DNA of 64,000 bases from Microstegium vimineum (lineage: Eukaryota; Streptophyta; Magnoliopsida; Poales; Poaceae). Below the pieces are notes generated by a model. That model was not told the DNA's origin. It saw nothing but the letters and a program-made list of their open reading frames with translations, and ran no database searches. A program made the position numbers and the translations under genes. The stretch covers positions 186,001-250,000 of the forward strand of contig CM039133.1 of the NCBI GenBank assembly GCA_022036555.1, read 5' to 3'. Numbering within the stretch: position 1 is the first letter of the stretch; each line of letters begins with the position of its first letter. Below, piece after piece: positions 21,915 through 32,018 of this stretch.

Positions 21915-24900
21915 GAAGCCGTGCTCGTCGACTTTCTCCGTGCGAACGCTGACATGTTTGCGTGGAGTCCCTCGGATATGCCGGGCATCCCGAGGGAGGT
22001 CGCCGAGCACTCCTTGGACATCCGAGCCTTGTCCAAACCGGTGAAGCAACGCCTGCGCCGCTTCGACGAGGAGAAGCGCAGGATCATCGGGGAGGAGGCC
22101 GCTAATCCCGTGCTTGTAAAGAAAAAGAATGGGAAGGATAGGATGTGTGTAGACTACACTAGTTTAAATAAAGCATGTCCTAAAGTTCCTTTTCCTTTAC
22201 CTCACATCGACCAAATAGTAGATTCCACTTCGGGATGTGAAACTCTTTGCTTCCTTGATGCGTATTCCGGCTACCACCAAATAAAGATAAAGGAGTCCGA
22301 TCAGCTCGCGACCTCCTTCATCACTCCCTTCGGCATGTTTTGCTACCTCACCATGCCCTTCGGCTTGCGGAACGCCGGGGCCACCTACCAGCGATGCATG
22401 CTCCACGTCTTCGGGAAACACATAGGGCCGACCGTCGAGGCCTACGTCGATGACATCGTGGTCAAGTCCAGAACCGTCGGAAACCTGGTCAGAGACCTCG
22501 AGGTCGCGTTTGGGTGCCTCAGGGCTAATCGCATAAGACTGAACCCTGAGAAGTGTGTCTTCGGGGTCCCTCGAGGCATGCTCTTAGGGTACATAGTTTC
22601 CCAGCGCGGCATCGAGGCCAATCCCGAGAAGGTAACCGCCATCACGAGGATGGGCCCGATCAACGACCTCAAGGGTGTGCAAAGGGTTACTGGGTGCCAC
22701 GCCGCCCTCAGTCGCTTCATCTCGAGGCTCGGAGAGAAGGCCTTACCCCTTTACCGATTCCTGAAAAAGACGGAACACTTCGCGTGGACCGCCGAAGCCG
22801 AGGAATCGCTCTCGAGGCTCAAGGACTTGCTCACCTCGCCCCCGGTCTTGGTCCCCCCGAGCCCGGCCGAGCCTCTCTTGCTCTATGTCGCAGCGACTAC
22901 CCAGGTAGTCAGCGCGGTCATAGTGGTCGAGAGGGAGGAGGAAGGACACGCCCTGCCGGTTCAGAGGCCTGTCTACTTCGTGAGCGAGGTCCTTTCCGAG
23001 ACCAAGACGAGGTACCCCCACATCTAGAAGCTGCTGTACGCGGTCGTCCTTACTCGGCGGAAGCTCAAACACTACTTCTTGGGCCATCCGGTCGCTGTGG
23101 TTTCATCTTTCCCCCTCGGAGAGATAATCCAGAACCGGGAGGCATCGGGAAGGATCGCCAAGTGGTCCACCGAGCTCATGGGGGAGACCCTCTCCTACGC
23201 CCCTTGGAAGGCTATCAAGTCTCAGGTACTGGCAGATTTCGTTGCAGAATGGACCGACACCCAACTACCCCCAGCGTAGGTTCAGAGCGAGCTCTGGGCC
23301 ATGTACTTCGACGGATCACTGATGAAGACGGGAGCAGGCGCAGGATTGCTATTCGTATCACCCTCAGGGGTCCATATGCGATATGTCATCCGCCTGCACT
23401 TCCCCGCCTCCAACAACGTCGCCGAGTACGAGGCCCTTGTCAACGGCCTGCGCATCGCCATCGAGCTCGGGGTTCGACGCCTCGACGTGCGAGGGGACTC
23501 TCAGTTGGTGATCGACCAAGTAATGAAAGACTCGAGCTGCCACGATCCTAAGATGGAAGCCTACTGCAAGGAGGTCTGAAAGCTCGAAGACAAGTTCTAC
23601 GGCCTCGAGCTCAACCACGTAGCCCGACGGTACAACGAAGCTGCCGACGAGCTGGCTAAAATCGCGTCTACTCGAGGGACGGTCCCCCCCGACATCTTCT
23701 CGAGGGATCTGCAGACACCATCCGTCGACCTAGGCTCGGGGGCTTCCGCCCTTGAGCAAGGGGTCGACCCACCCCCTCGACCGATCCCCCCTCGGGCGGG
23801 GGAGAGGTCATGGAGATCGACGGGGCTGCCTCGGCGCCAACCCTTCCGACGGATTGGCGCGCGCCTTACCTCGAGTACCTGACGCGAGGCGAACTCCCAG
23901 AAGACCGCACGGAAGCCCGCAGAGTAGCTCGACGTGCCAAAACTTACGTCCTATACGAGGATGGCCGCGAACTATATCGACGTAGCCCGTTGGGTGTACT
24001 TCAATGCTACCTCACCCTCGAGGAGGGGAGGGCATTGCTGAAGGACCTACACTCGGGGGCTTGTGGCCACCACGCGGCGCCGAGAACGCTGGTAGGAAGT
24101 GCCTTTCGACAGGGCTTCTACTGGCCGACGGCTGTCGACGACACCACCAAACTCGTTCGATCCTGCCAAGGATGCCAATTCTACGCCAGGCAGACCCACC
24201 TACCCGCCCAAGCTCTTCAGATGATACCCATAACCTGGCCGTTCGCAGTATGGGGGCTCGACATGGTCAGTCCCTGAAAAGAACCAAGGGTGGGCACACT
24301 CACCTTCTCGTGGCTATCGACAAGTTCTTGAAGTGGATCGAGGCCCGACCCATCGCCAACATCCAGTCTCGGCAAGCCGTGCTATTCTTCACCGACATCA
24401 TCCACCGCTTCGGGGTCCCCAACATCATCATCACCGACAATGGCACGCAGTTCACCGGCCAAAAGTTCCTGGACTTCTGTGACGATCACCACATCAGAGT
24501 GAATTGGTCCGCAGTTGCCCACCCTCGAACTAACGGTCAGGTCGAGCGTGCCAATGGTATGGTTTTGCAGGGCCTCAAGCCAAGGATCTTCGACCGGCTG
24601 AACAGACATGGAAAGAGATGGGTCGACAAGCTGCCCGCTGTGCTGTGGAGTCTCCGAACGACACCGAGTCGAGCCACGGGGTTCTCCCCGTTCTTCTTGG
24701 TCTATGGGTCCGAGGCCGTCCTCCCCACCGACCTCGAGTACGGGTCCCCTCAACTGAAAGCCTACAGCGAGGAAGCCAACACGGTAGCCCGAGAGGACTC
24801 CCTCGACCAGCTCGAGGAAGCTCGTGACATGGCCCTCTTCAAGTCGGCTCAGTACCAGCAGACGCTGCGATGCTACCACGACAAAAATGTGCGCAAAAGG

Positions 24901-25095
24901 GACCTCAACGTCGGCGACCTCGTTCTGCGCCGTCGACAAAGCAACAAGGGGCGTCACAAGTTGACACCGCCTTGGGAGGGACCCTTCATCGTGGCAGAGG
25001 TGCTGAAGCCCGGCACTTACAAACTGAAGAACGAGAAGGGCGAGATCTTCACCAACGCGTGGAACATCGAACAGCTACGTCGCTTCTATCCCTGA
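21915..25095 (+). pseudogene. pol: reverse transcriptase, RNase H, integrase, degenerate
   Basis: It continues the gag frame. RT: AYVDDIVV active site at 22440-22463 and LDAYSGYHQ at 22254. About 18-20 residues usual in Tat RTs are missing in frame between GEE and ANPVL near 22100. RNase H: MYFDGS (23301), YEAL, RGDSQL and ADELA retain the acidic residues. Integrase: HHCC zinc region (about 24048-24182), then catalytic AID, TDN and VERAN near 24318, 24435 and 24543. The C-terminus ends NAWNIEQLRRFYP without a chromodomain, as in Tat. Breaks: TAG 23025, TAG 23277, TGA 23577, a shift near 23790, and a one-base deletion near 24274 at MVSP/LKRTKGG. Inactive as read. Confidence 0.93.
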
Positions 25096-25144
25096 GGCCC
25101 CAGGGCCTTGTACATTTTCGCATTTATGTACAAATCCTCGAATG

Positions 25145-25150
25145 AATAAA
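25145..25150 (+). terminator. Possible poly(A) signal after pol
   Basis: AATAAA 50 bases after the pol stop. It could end a short sense transcript before the antisense gene; this is speculative. Confidence 0.25.
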
Positions 25151-25190
25151 ATGTTCTCAAAACACATTTCACTTTCGTTCGTAGCTCGAA

Positions 25191-25885
25191 GGTAGCCTCG
25201 ACTTTGCCCCGACAAAGTCGAGCTCCCCTCGGGGGCTGACAGGAGGGCACCCCCCTCCTAAGTCCCCGAAAAACTCGAACGTTTTTTCGAAACTCGACTC
25301 TCCCTCTTGATCTTCGCCTCGAGTACGCTTCATAACTAAGTAAAGGCGCCTCGAACTCCCTAAGGGTCGAGGGTGTCATCGAGCCAGGGACCCACCTACG
25401 CCGCAGGGCTACGGTATCCCTACTCGCCACCCCCCTTCCAGGGATACGAGCGTGCGTCGAATACTTAAGTTCACAAGCGTCGATTCAGGCAAAGAAAAGT
25501 AGAGAGAGCTCGAGAAGTAGAAACAACGAGACGAACCCGTCCACAACACTAAGGTAGCCTCGACTTCGCCTCAGCAAAGTCGAGCCTCCCTCGGGGGCTA
25601 ACAGGGGGGGGCACCCCCCCTAAGTCTTCGAAAAACTCGAACGTTTTTTCGAAACTCGACTCTCCCTCTCGTTCTTTCCCTCGAGTACACTTCTTAACTA
25701 AGTAAAGGCGCCTCGAGCTCCCTAAAGGGTCGAAGGTGTCGTCGAGCCAGGGACTCACCTACGCCCCAGGGCTACGGTATCCCCGCTCGCCGCACCCCTT
25801 CCAGGGATAAGAGCGCGCGTCGAACGCTTAGTTCACAAGCGTCGACTCAGGCAAAGAAAAGCAGGGAAAGCTCGAAAAAACAAAA
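25191..25885 (+). repeat. 362-bp tandem duplication downstream of pol
   Basis: Copies start with 'ggtagcctcgactt' at 25191 and 25553. Both contain 'aaaactcgaacgttttttcg', itself an inverted repeat, and 'taactaagtaaaggcgcctc'. They are noncoding. Confidence 0.85.
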
Positions 25886-26013
25886 TTAACTGTGTGCATA
25901 TCGATCAAAATGCATTATATACAAAAAGCCCTCGGGGGCTTAGCATTGTATCAGTACAAGAGCCTAACTGTTACATGGACCTTTTTGTCCAGATACGGCT
26001 CGCAGGCCCGGGA

Positions 26014-29000
26014 CTACCCGTCGACATCTCCCGAGGGATACTCATCCACCGAGGGGATCACGTCGGGCTCGAAGAGCGACGCCAGCTGGCCTCCGGGCAC
26101 CTCTGCGTGATCCATCAACTCCTGGCACTTCGCGTCGTTCTGTTCCTCGGTCAAATCCGGGTCGGTGGCGAACCCGTCGACAACGAGGTTGAGGTCCACG
26201 TCGTAGAAGGAGTTGACGACCGCGAGGGCCCGCTTCAAGCCCACATGCAGGGCGGCTCGGACGTTCTCCGTCACCCCCGCGTCATGGAGTAGAAGCGGCG
26301 CAGCAAGGAGTCCCCTTGAGCGTCCCCCTCGACCTCCGGCTCCGGCTTGACCGAGAGGTCGTCGCAGAAGGTGTTGATGGCGGCCGCGAGTGTCACGTTG
26401 AGGTTTGCCTCGGTGCCAAGCAGGCCCTGAAGATTGTCCAGGTCCTGGTGGGCGTGGGCATTCTCCTTCGCAAGCTCTGCCAAAACAAACACGCAATAGT
26501 CAAAATCCAAAAAAGCAGAAAAAGGGTCGAGGCAGGACAGACTCTGCAACATCCGAAACACTCACCTTGGGCCTGCACATCCAAGGTGGAGTAGGCCTGC
26601 TCGGTCTCCTCGAGCTGGCGGCGGAAGTCTTCAAGCTCGGAGGCCTGGTCATTAACTCTGGCCTCGAGGCCCTTGATGGTCTTGTATGCGTCCTCGAGGG
26701 CCATCCTCTGCTTCATCGCCACCAGGCCCAAGGAGGTCGCGCGGGTCCGAGCCTTCTCCCCCGAGGTGGACAGGGCGTCGCGCTCACGGGAGACGGCATC
26801 GAGGTCTCCCCGGAGCCCTCGGATGTCTTCCCTCAGCCGGGCGGCCTCTTCCTCGGCCTTGCGCCGGGTCGCGAAGGCGGCATCCCGCTCCTGCCCGACG
26901 GTGACGGTCGACCGAAGGGCGTCGTCGACCTTCGCCTGCGTCGACGACATGGCCTCCCGGGCTTCCTTCTGGATAGCCTCGTAGCTGGCCTTCACGTGGG
27001 CGACCTTCGACTCGGCATCCTTCTGGATAGTCGCCGCCTCCGCCTTCGCGCGGGCAACCTCATCCCTCGCCTTCTCCAGAGAGGCGTGGAGGGTCGAGAG
27101 TTGTCTCTCTACCCGGAGGATGTACTGGGAATTCTCGTACGACCTCACCCGCAGCGACTGATGAGGATAAAGACGAAGATCGTCAACAAATGGCAACCAG
27201 ACAGTTCAAAATACAACCTAAGGTAGAACAGAACCTACCTCCATTCCCTCGCGTATGTCCGCGGCGGCGACCTCCGCAGCGCGACGTACCGAGTGTTCGA
27301 ACCAGGCCCGATACTCCTCGACGTTCTCCCACCGTCGGAGCTCGGACTGGTCGTCGAGCGTGAGAAAGACCCGCTCGGGGTCTCGAGGGTCCGCCACCTC
27401 GAGAACCTCCTGGCCCCAGGCCGCGCTGCGGGCGGCGATCCTCTGCTCCATCGTCCCGGTGACGCTATCGCGCAGGTCCCCCCCTCCTCGGTAATCGGAA
27501 AGGGTCAAGGCTTCCTCCTCGGTGCCACCTCGCGAGGACGTCGACGGCCCCGCCAAGCCGTCTCCACCGGTAAAAGAAGACCCCGGCTAGGACAGCCCTG
27601 CGCGATAAAGAGTTCAAAAAAGTAAATACCCGGCAAGCCGAACCCACTGCGTCTCAAGCGAGTCGGAGGTGACTTACCTTGAGACAGCGCCCCCCAACCT
27701 CGAGGGGAGGCCGAGCCACCTCCGGCTCCGCCCGAGGAGCCGCGATGATGGCCAGTTCCGCCGGGTCCACCAACTCGGCCACCATCTCATCCACCTGGGC
27801 GGGGGTGGACTCCATCAGCATCTCGCCCTGTACCGGCGCGGGCGTTCCCTCGGCACGCTCGACCGGACCTCCCTCCTCAAGCCCCGACGTCGTCGAGGGG
27901 CCCTCGGGCGCGGCGGTAGTCGTCCCCCGTGCTCGAGCTGGAGTCGAGCCTCCAGCGTAGCCAGGCCCTCGGGCCAACGCCCCGGCGTTGGGTGTGCCGG
28001 AGCCTCCCCCTCGTTCGCAGGGGCATGGGGCCTGGCCACTTCCACCACCTCGGCCGCAACCGCTGTCGGTAGAAGCTCCGCGCCCCCCGGGGCGCCAGAC
28101 GCGACCTCTTCTGACGGCCGCGCGGGCGCCGCGACCGTCACTTCGGCGACCACTGCCGGCGAGCTCGCATCCTCCGTCGTCGAAGCAGATGCCAAGGCCC
28201 CCTGCGCCTTCCCCCGCGCCATCGCCTCCCGGGCCGTGGCTACCCATGCCGCCTCGGGGGTAACCGTCGAAGGGGGCGGGGCGGCCGGACCGACCCCGGC
28301 GGCTGCTAGAACCGCGGCCCCCGTCTTCAGCTTCTTGGCGGGGGCGGGGGACGCGGCTCCCTGCCGGCGCTTCGACCTAAAAAAGGAACACGTGCACAAT
28401 AATAAGCACGGGTCCTTACCGACAAAAAGACAAAGCGGACAACAACTATAAAATTGACTTACCCCCTCGGAGCCCGGCGCTTCGGCCCGGCAACCGTCGG
28501 GCTGGTCGAGCTCTCGAGCGCCACCGCCTGGGGAGCGGGGGTCGAGGCGGCACTCGGCACCTTCTCCCGGGCAGGGGCCGGCGGCGCCACCGTCGACTTT
28601 TTGCCGGCCCCCACCTACGCCGACGGGCCCGGCGCCCACGCGCTCGACGCGGCAGGCTTCGGGGGCTCGCTTGATCGACCCCTCGACGGCGGCGCCACCT
28701 TCGTCTCCTTGCCGGCCCCCACCTGCGCCGGTGGGCCCGGCACCCGTGCGCTCGACGCGGCGGGCGTCGGGGGCTCGCTCGGTCGACCCCCCGACGAGGG
28801 CCGCGACGCCTGCGACCGCGTCTGCCGCGGTGCGACTTCTTGCGAAACCACGGGGCGCTCCGCCCATGGCCCAGCTTCGACGGAAGGGGCCGACTTCGAG
28901 GTCGACCCCTCCTCTCCACCAGTAGCAACGGCCGCCTGCTCAGGCGCCGTCTCCTCCTCCTCCTCCTCCTCCTCCTCGTCCTCCTCTTCCGAGGGCGACA

Positions 29001-30189
29001 ACTCTTCATCGAGGCCCAACCGCCTCTGTTGGGCCCGGCGCTGATTTCTCAGCTCTCTCTCTCGAGTCTTCCTGGCCGTCTTCGCCCTGGCCTTGTCCTT
29101 GTCGGACTTCTGCTTCTCCGCACGAAGGCGGTTCGCCTCCTTCGTGGCCCGGTCCTCCTTCACCGGTGGACGCGAGAGTTTGTAGGACACATTCCCTGCG
29201 GGACGCGTGACGGTTAGAGAACGAGCAGGAAAGGCGGAAGGAGCGGGCACGAAGACTCTAACTGGAGGAAAGGATCTTACCAGCTCAAAGAAGCCCTCGT
29301 CCGACTTCATGGGGATCTTCGCGACGTTCTTGGGGTCGAACCCCCCCGCGAAGAAGCGGCGAACGCGGCCGACCACCCGGTCCGGGGTCAGCTCTTCCTC
29401 GACGAAGCGGCACCTCGAAAGATCGACCCCCGGACCCATCTCGTCGATGCGAAGGGGCCGAGCCATAAGCGGCAGAACCCGCCGTCGGTGGAACGCCGAC
29501 GCGACAATCTCCGCGGTAAGCCCCCTCTCCTTCAGACGCTTGAGCGCGTCCAGCAAGCCCTTGAGGTGCTTCTGCTTGTCCGTCGGGACGCCGTATCTCT
29601 AGCGGTCCGGTTCGGCGTCGAGCGTCCTCCCGGTGTACGCCGGGAGCAGGTCGTCGTCGTTCCTCAGGTAGAACCACCTGGAATGCCACCCGGAGTGGCT
29701 CGAGGACGGGTTCGCGGGAAGCCAACAATCATGCCGCCTGACGTAGATGCTGCAGCACCCGGCTCTAACCTTCCGGCGGTTGCCCTTGCTGACCGGGGCG
29801 TGGAAGATGTTGGCCTTGAAGATGTGAAGCCACAGATTCCAATGGGGCTCGATCCCCAGGTAGCCCTCGCACACCGCCGCGAAGACCGCCGCCTGGCTGA
29901 CGCCGTTGGGGGTGAGGTGCTGGAGCTCCACTTCATAGTGGTAGAGGAGGGCGCGCAAGAAGCGGCTGGGTGGGGCCCCCAGCCCCGCCCGGTGGAAGAC
30001 CTCGAACGACACCACGTACCCCTCCGGTGGGTTGGGCTCGGCGTGGTCCCGCGGCGGAGCTATCCACTCCGGCCTTTCCGTCGTGGTAATGGGCCGGAGA
30101 AGTCCGCTCTCCACCAACTCCATCAGATACGACTGACGGATCGAGGAGGCAGGCCAGGCGTCGGCACCGACGAGCTGGAAAGTGGCCAT
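26014..30189 (-). pseudogene. Antisense spliced gene: PF04195-type N-terminus plus coiled coil
   Basis: Reads opposite to gag-pol. Start ATG at 30189 (MATFQLVGAD). Exon 1 (30189-29281) carries the 'putative gypsy type transposon' domain, FEVFHRAGLGAPPSRF...CEGYLGIEPHWNLW. Later exons: 29195-28463 (Lys/Arg- and Glu-rich, with an internal repeat), 28376-27678, 27586-27239, 27157-26566 (long coiled coil, heptads of RLRED/ERDAAF type) and 26476-26014. Introns 28377-28462, 27587-27677, 27158-27238 and 26477-26565 have GT/AG and preserve frame. A fifth, 29196-29280, has good sites but costs one base of frame. Breaks: TAG at 29599-29601, TAG at 28615-28617, and shifts near 27950 and 26290. The biochemical role is unknown; such antisense ORFs are known in Tat elements (Grande gene23 type). 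The intron pattern suggests it was expressed as its own mRNA. Confidence 0.85.
28943..28990 (-). repeat. (CTC)n trinucleotide run coding poly-Glu
   Basis: Reads as a run of Glu codons (EEEDEEEEEEEEE) in exon 2 of the antisense gene. Confidence 0.85.
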
Positions 30190-30380
30190 AGGGGCAGCGG
30201 TGTGCTCGGACTTGGCGGCGGATGGTACGTTTCCTATCTTTCTCTTTCTCTCTCGCTCGCGCAGAGTTCCTGCTCGCGGGACGCCTAAGGCAGAGGCGGA
30301 GAGAAGAAGGCAAGGAAGACGAAGGCAAGAAAGCGGGGAAGGCAAGTGCGCGGAAAAGGCACCAGACCCCTCACCTTCGC

Positions 30381-30390
30381 TATTTAAACG
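30381..30390 (-). promoter_or_regulatory. TATA-like box upstream of the antisense gene
   Basis: The minus strand reads CGTTTAAATAG, 190 bases before the ATG at 30189, followed by a purine/pyrimidine-rich leader. The position fits an independent minus-strand promoter inside the retrotransposon. Confidence 0.45.
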
Positions 30391-30589
30391 CGGAGGCCAA
30401 CGGACGGATCCGGCAACAGGCAAGAGAATCTCCACATTTAATTCGCCTGTACTTTCCTCCTCATATTCCCTCCAGGATAAGGCGTCCCGTCCCATCGCCG
30501 CACTCCGCCCCGTAACCGCACTGTTACGCCGAACGGACACCGCCTAAAAAAGCGCGTGGACGGAAACATCGTCTTCGAGGGTAAGGAAT

Positions 30590-31720
30590 CTTGAGGCAGC
30601 GAGAGCTGGCCCTCGAAAGAGGGTTCGACAGCTACCCTCGAGTGCCTGAGGCCAGAAATGACCTCAGGTTAGGACCTCGGTCCACCCCCAAAATCTCGAG
30701 GGGATAAAGGCCGGCCTTACGAACAGGCTCGATAGCCCCCCTCGAGTGCTCGAGGCCTGACAGGGCCTTGAGTCGCCAACTGCAGTTCGTTCCATGGCCT
30801 CGAAGGGGATAAAGGCTGGCCCGTCCGGGGGTTTGACAGCCTCCCTCGAGAGCTCCGACACAGGTATGTCCCCAAGTTCAATACAACAACCACCTGCTTT
30901 TCCCCTCGGCGGTCCACAAGGTAGGACTCCTCTTCCTGAGGATAGCGTCGGATGACGAACCATCCGTCAAATCTTGAGGGAGCGAAGGCTGGCCCTTACA
31001 TAGGGTTCGACAGCCGCCCTCGAGTACCTGAGGACAGGAAGGACCCATGGTTAACGGACTCCGGTCCACCCCCAAATCTTGAGGGAGCGAAGGTTGGCTC
31101 CACGAACGGAGTTCGACAGCCGCCCTCGAGTACACGAGTCAGGGATGTCCCGGTAGCTCGAGAACGAACTCTCGAGGTTTCCTGGGACATATCCGAGGCA
31201 TACCTAGGAACACCTAAGGATCCCTGCGCTGGGAGGCATCGAGCCACCAACTCCTATCGAATGGGGTTGGCACCTTGGTGGTCCACGTGGTCGTGCTTAG
31301 CGAGCCGTACGGCTTGCTTAACAATGAGAACGCCTCCGGGCCACTAGTCGATCCCTATCGAACGGGGTCGAGTTCTCACTCGGATTTTTACCCGTACAGG
31401 GCACCATTTCTAATGGACTCATGCCCGAGAACAGCTCACCAAGGACTTCGGGCTCGTCCTAACGAGGATAGCACGATGCTCTTCACCCCACAATCCGAAC
31501 GAAAGGATCCGTGGGAAGGACGCTATGAGGTAGTGAAGGCCTAGCCATTCGAGGGCTCGAGGGCCCAACTACGCACGGCACCCCTCGACGAAAGAGGGTC
31601 AAAAACTCGTAACCTGGCAGACAGAGTCGACCTCTCGGGCGGGGCGCTCTGACTCCAGTGGTGCTCGAGGGAGCGAAGGCTGGCCCTCGGTAGGGTTCGA
31701 CAGCCGCCCTCGAACACTTC
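30590..31720 (+). repeat. Six dispersed 60-bp units with CTCGAGGG/CCCTCGAG ends
   Basis: Units near 30590-30649, 30694-30751, 30799-30857, 30972-31031, 31076-31139 and 31663-31719. Each starts with a TCGAGGG-like arm, contains GCGAAGGCTGGCCC and GGGTTCGACAGC, and closes with the complementary CCCTCGAG arm. They lie upstream of the antisense promoter and before the 3' LTR. Confidence 0.8.
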
Positions 31721-31809
31721 TCTTTTCAGGAAAAGGAATGGAATCGACCCCTCGACAGGGTGCCACGTCTCCAGGTATCCTTTAAAGACCCCACTATACA
31801 ACATATTTT

Positions 31810-31857
31810 AGCCCCCAGAGGAGTTCTTAATCACTCCTCTGGGGCCTCGGGGGCTAC
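31810..31857 (+). repeat. Extra copy of the polypurine-tract hairpin block
   Basis: 'agcccccagaggagt...actcctctggggcctcgggggctac' occurs here and again at 31971-32018. The arms CCCCAGAGGAGT and ACTCCTCTGGGG form a perfect stem. Confidence 0.85.
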
Positions 31858-31970
31858 CCCGCGGGGTGCGCTCGCGCGCACCCCACGGAGAATCGGATTT
31901 CTCACTAACCCTGCAGGCCAAGGACAAAACCTCCGGGCAATCCTTACTCCCTCCGAGAAACGCGTATCAT

Positions 31971-32018
31971 AGCCCCCAGAGGAGTTCTAAATCACTCCTC
32001 TGGGGCCTCGGGGGCTAC
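31971..32018 (+). promoter_or_regulatory. Polypurine-tract block next to the 3' LTR
   Basis: Second copy of the hairpin block; TGGGGCCTCGGGGGCTAC directly precedes the 3' LTR start at 32019, where plus-strand DNA synthesis is primed. The tract is G-rich but not purely purine. Confidence 0.6.

Noticed and set aside
27598..27677. Alternative acceptor (GCAG) ten bases upstream for the intron ending at 27587
   Set aside because: It puts the next exon out of frame; the CTAG acceptor at 27587-27588 keeps the frame.
29196..29280. Treating this as a fully supported intron of the antisense gene
   Set aside because: Splice sites and size fit the others, but splicing shifts frame by one base. The unspliced frame is open, so it is kept only as a candidate.
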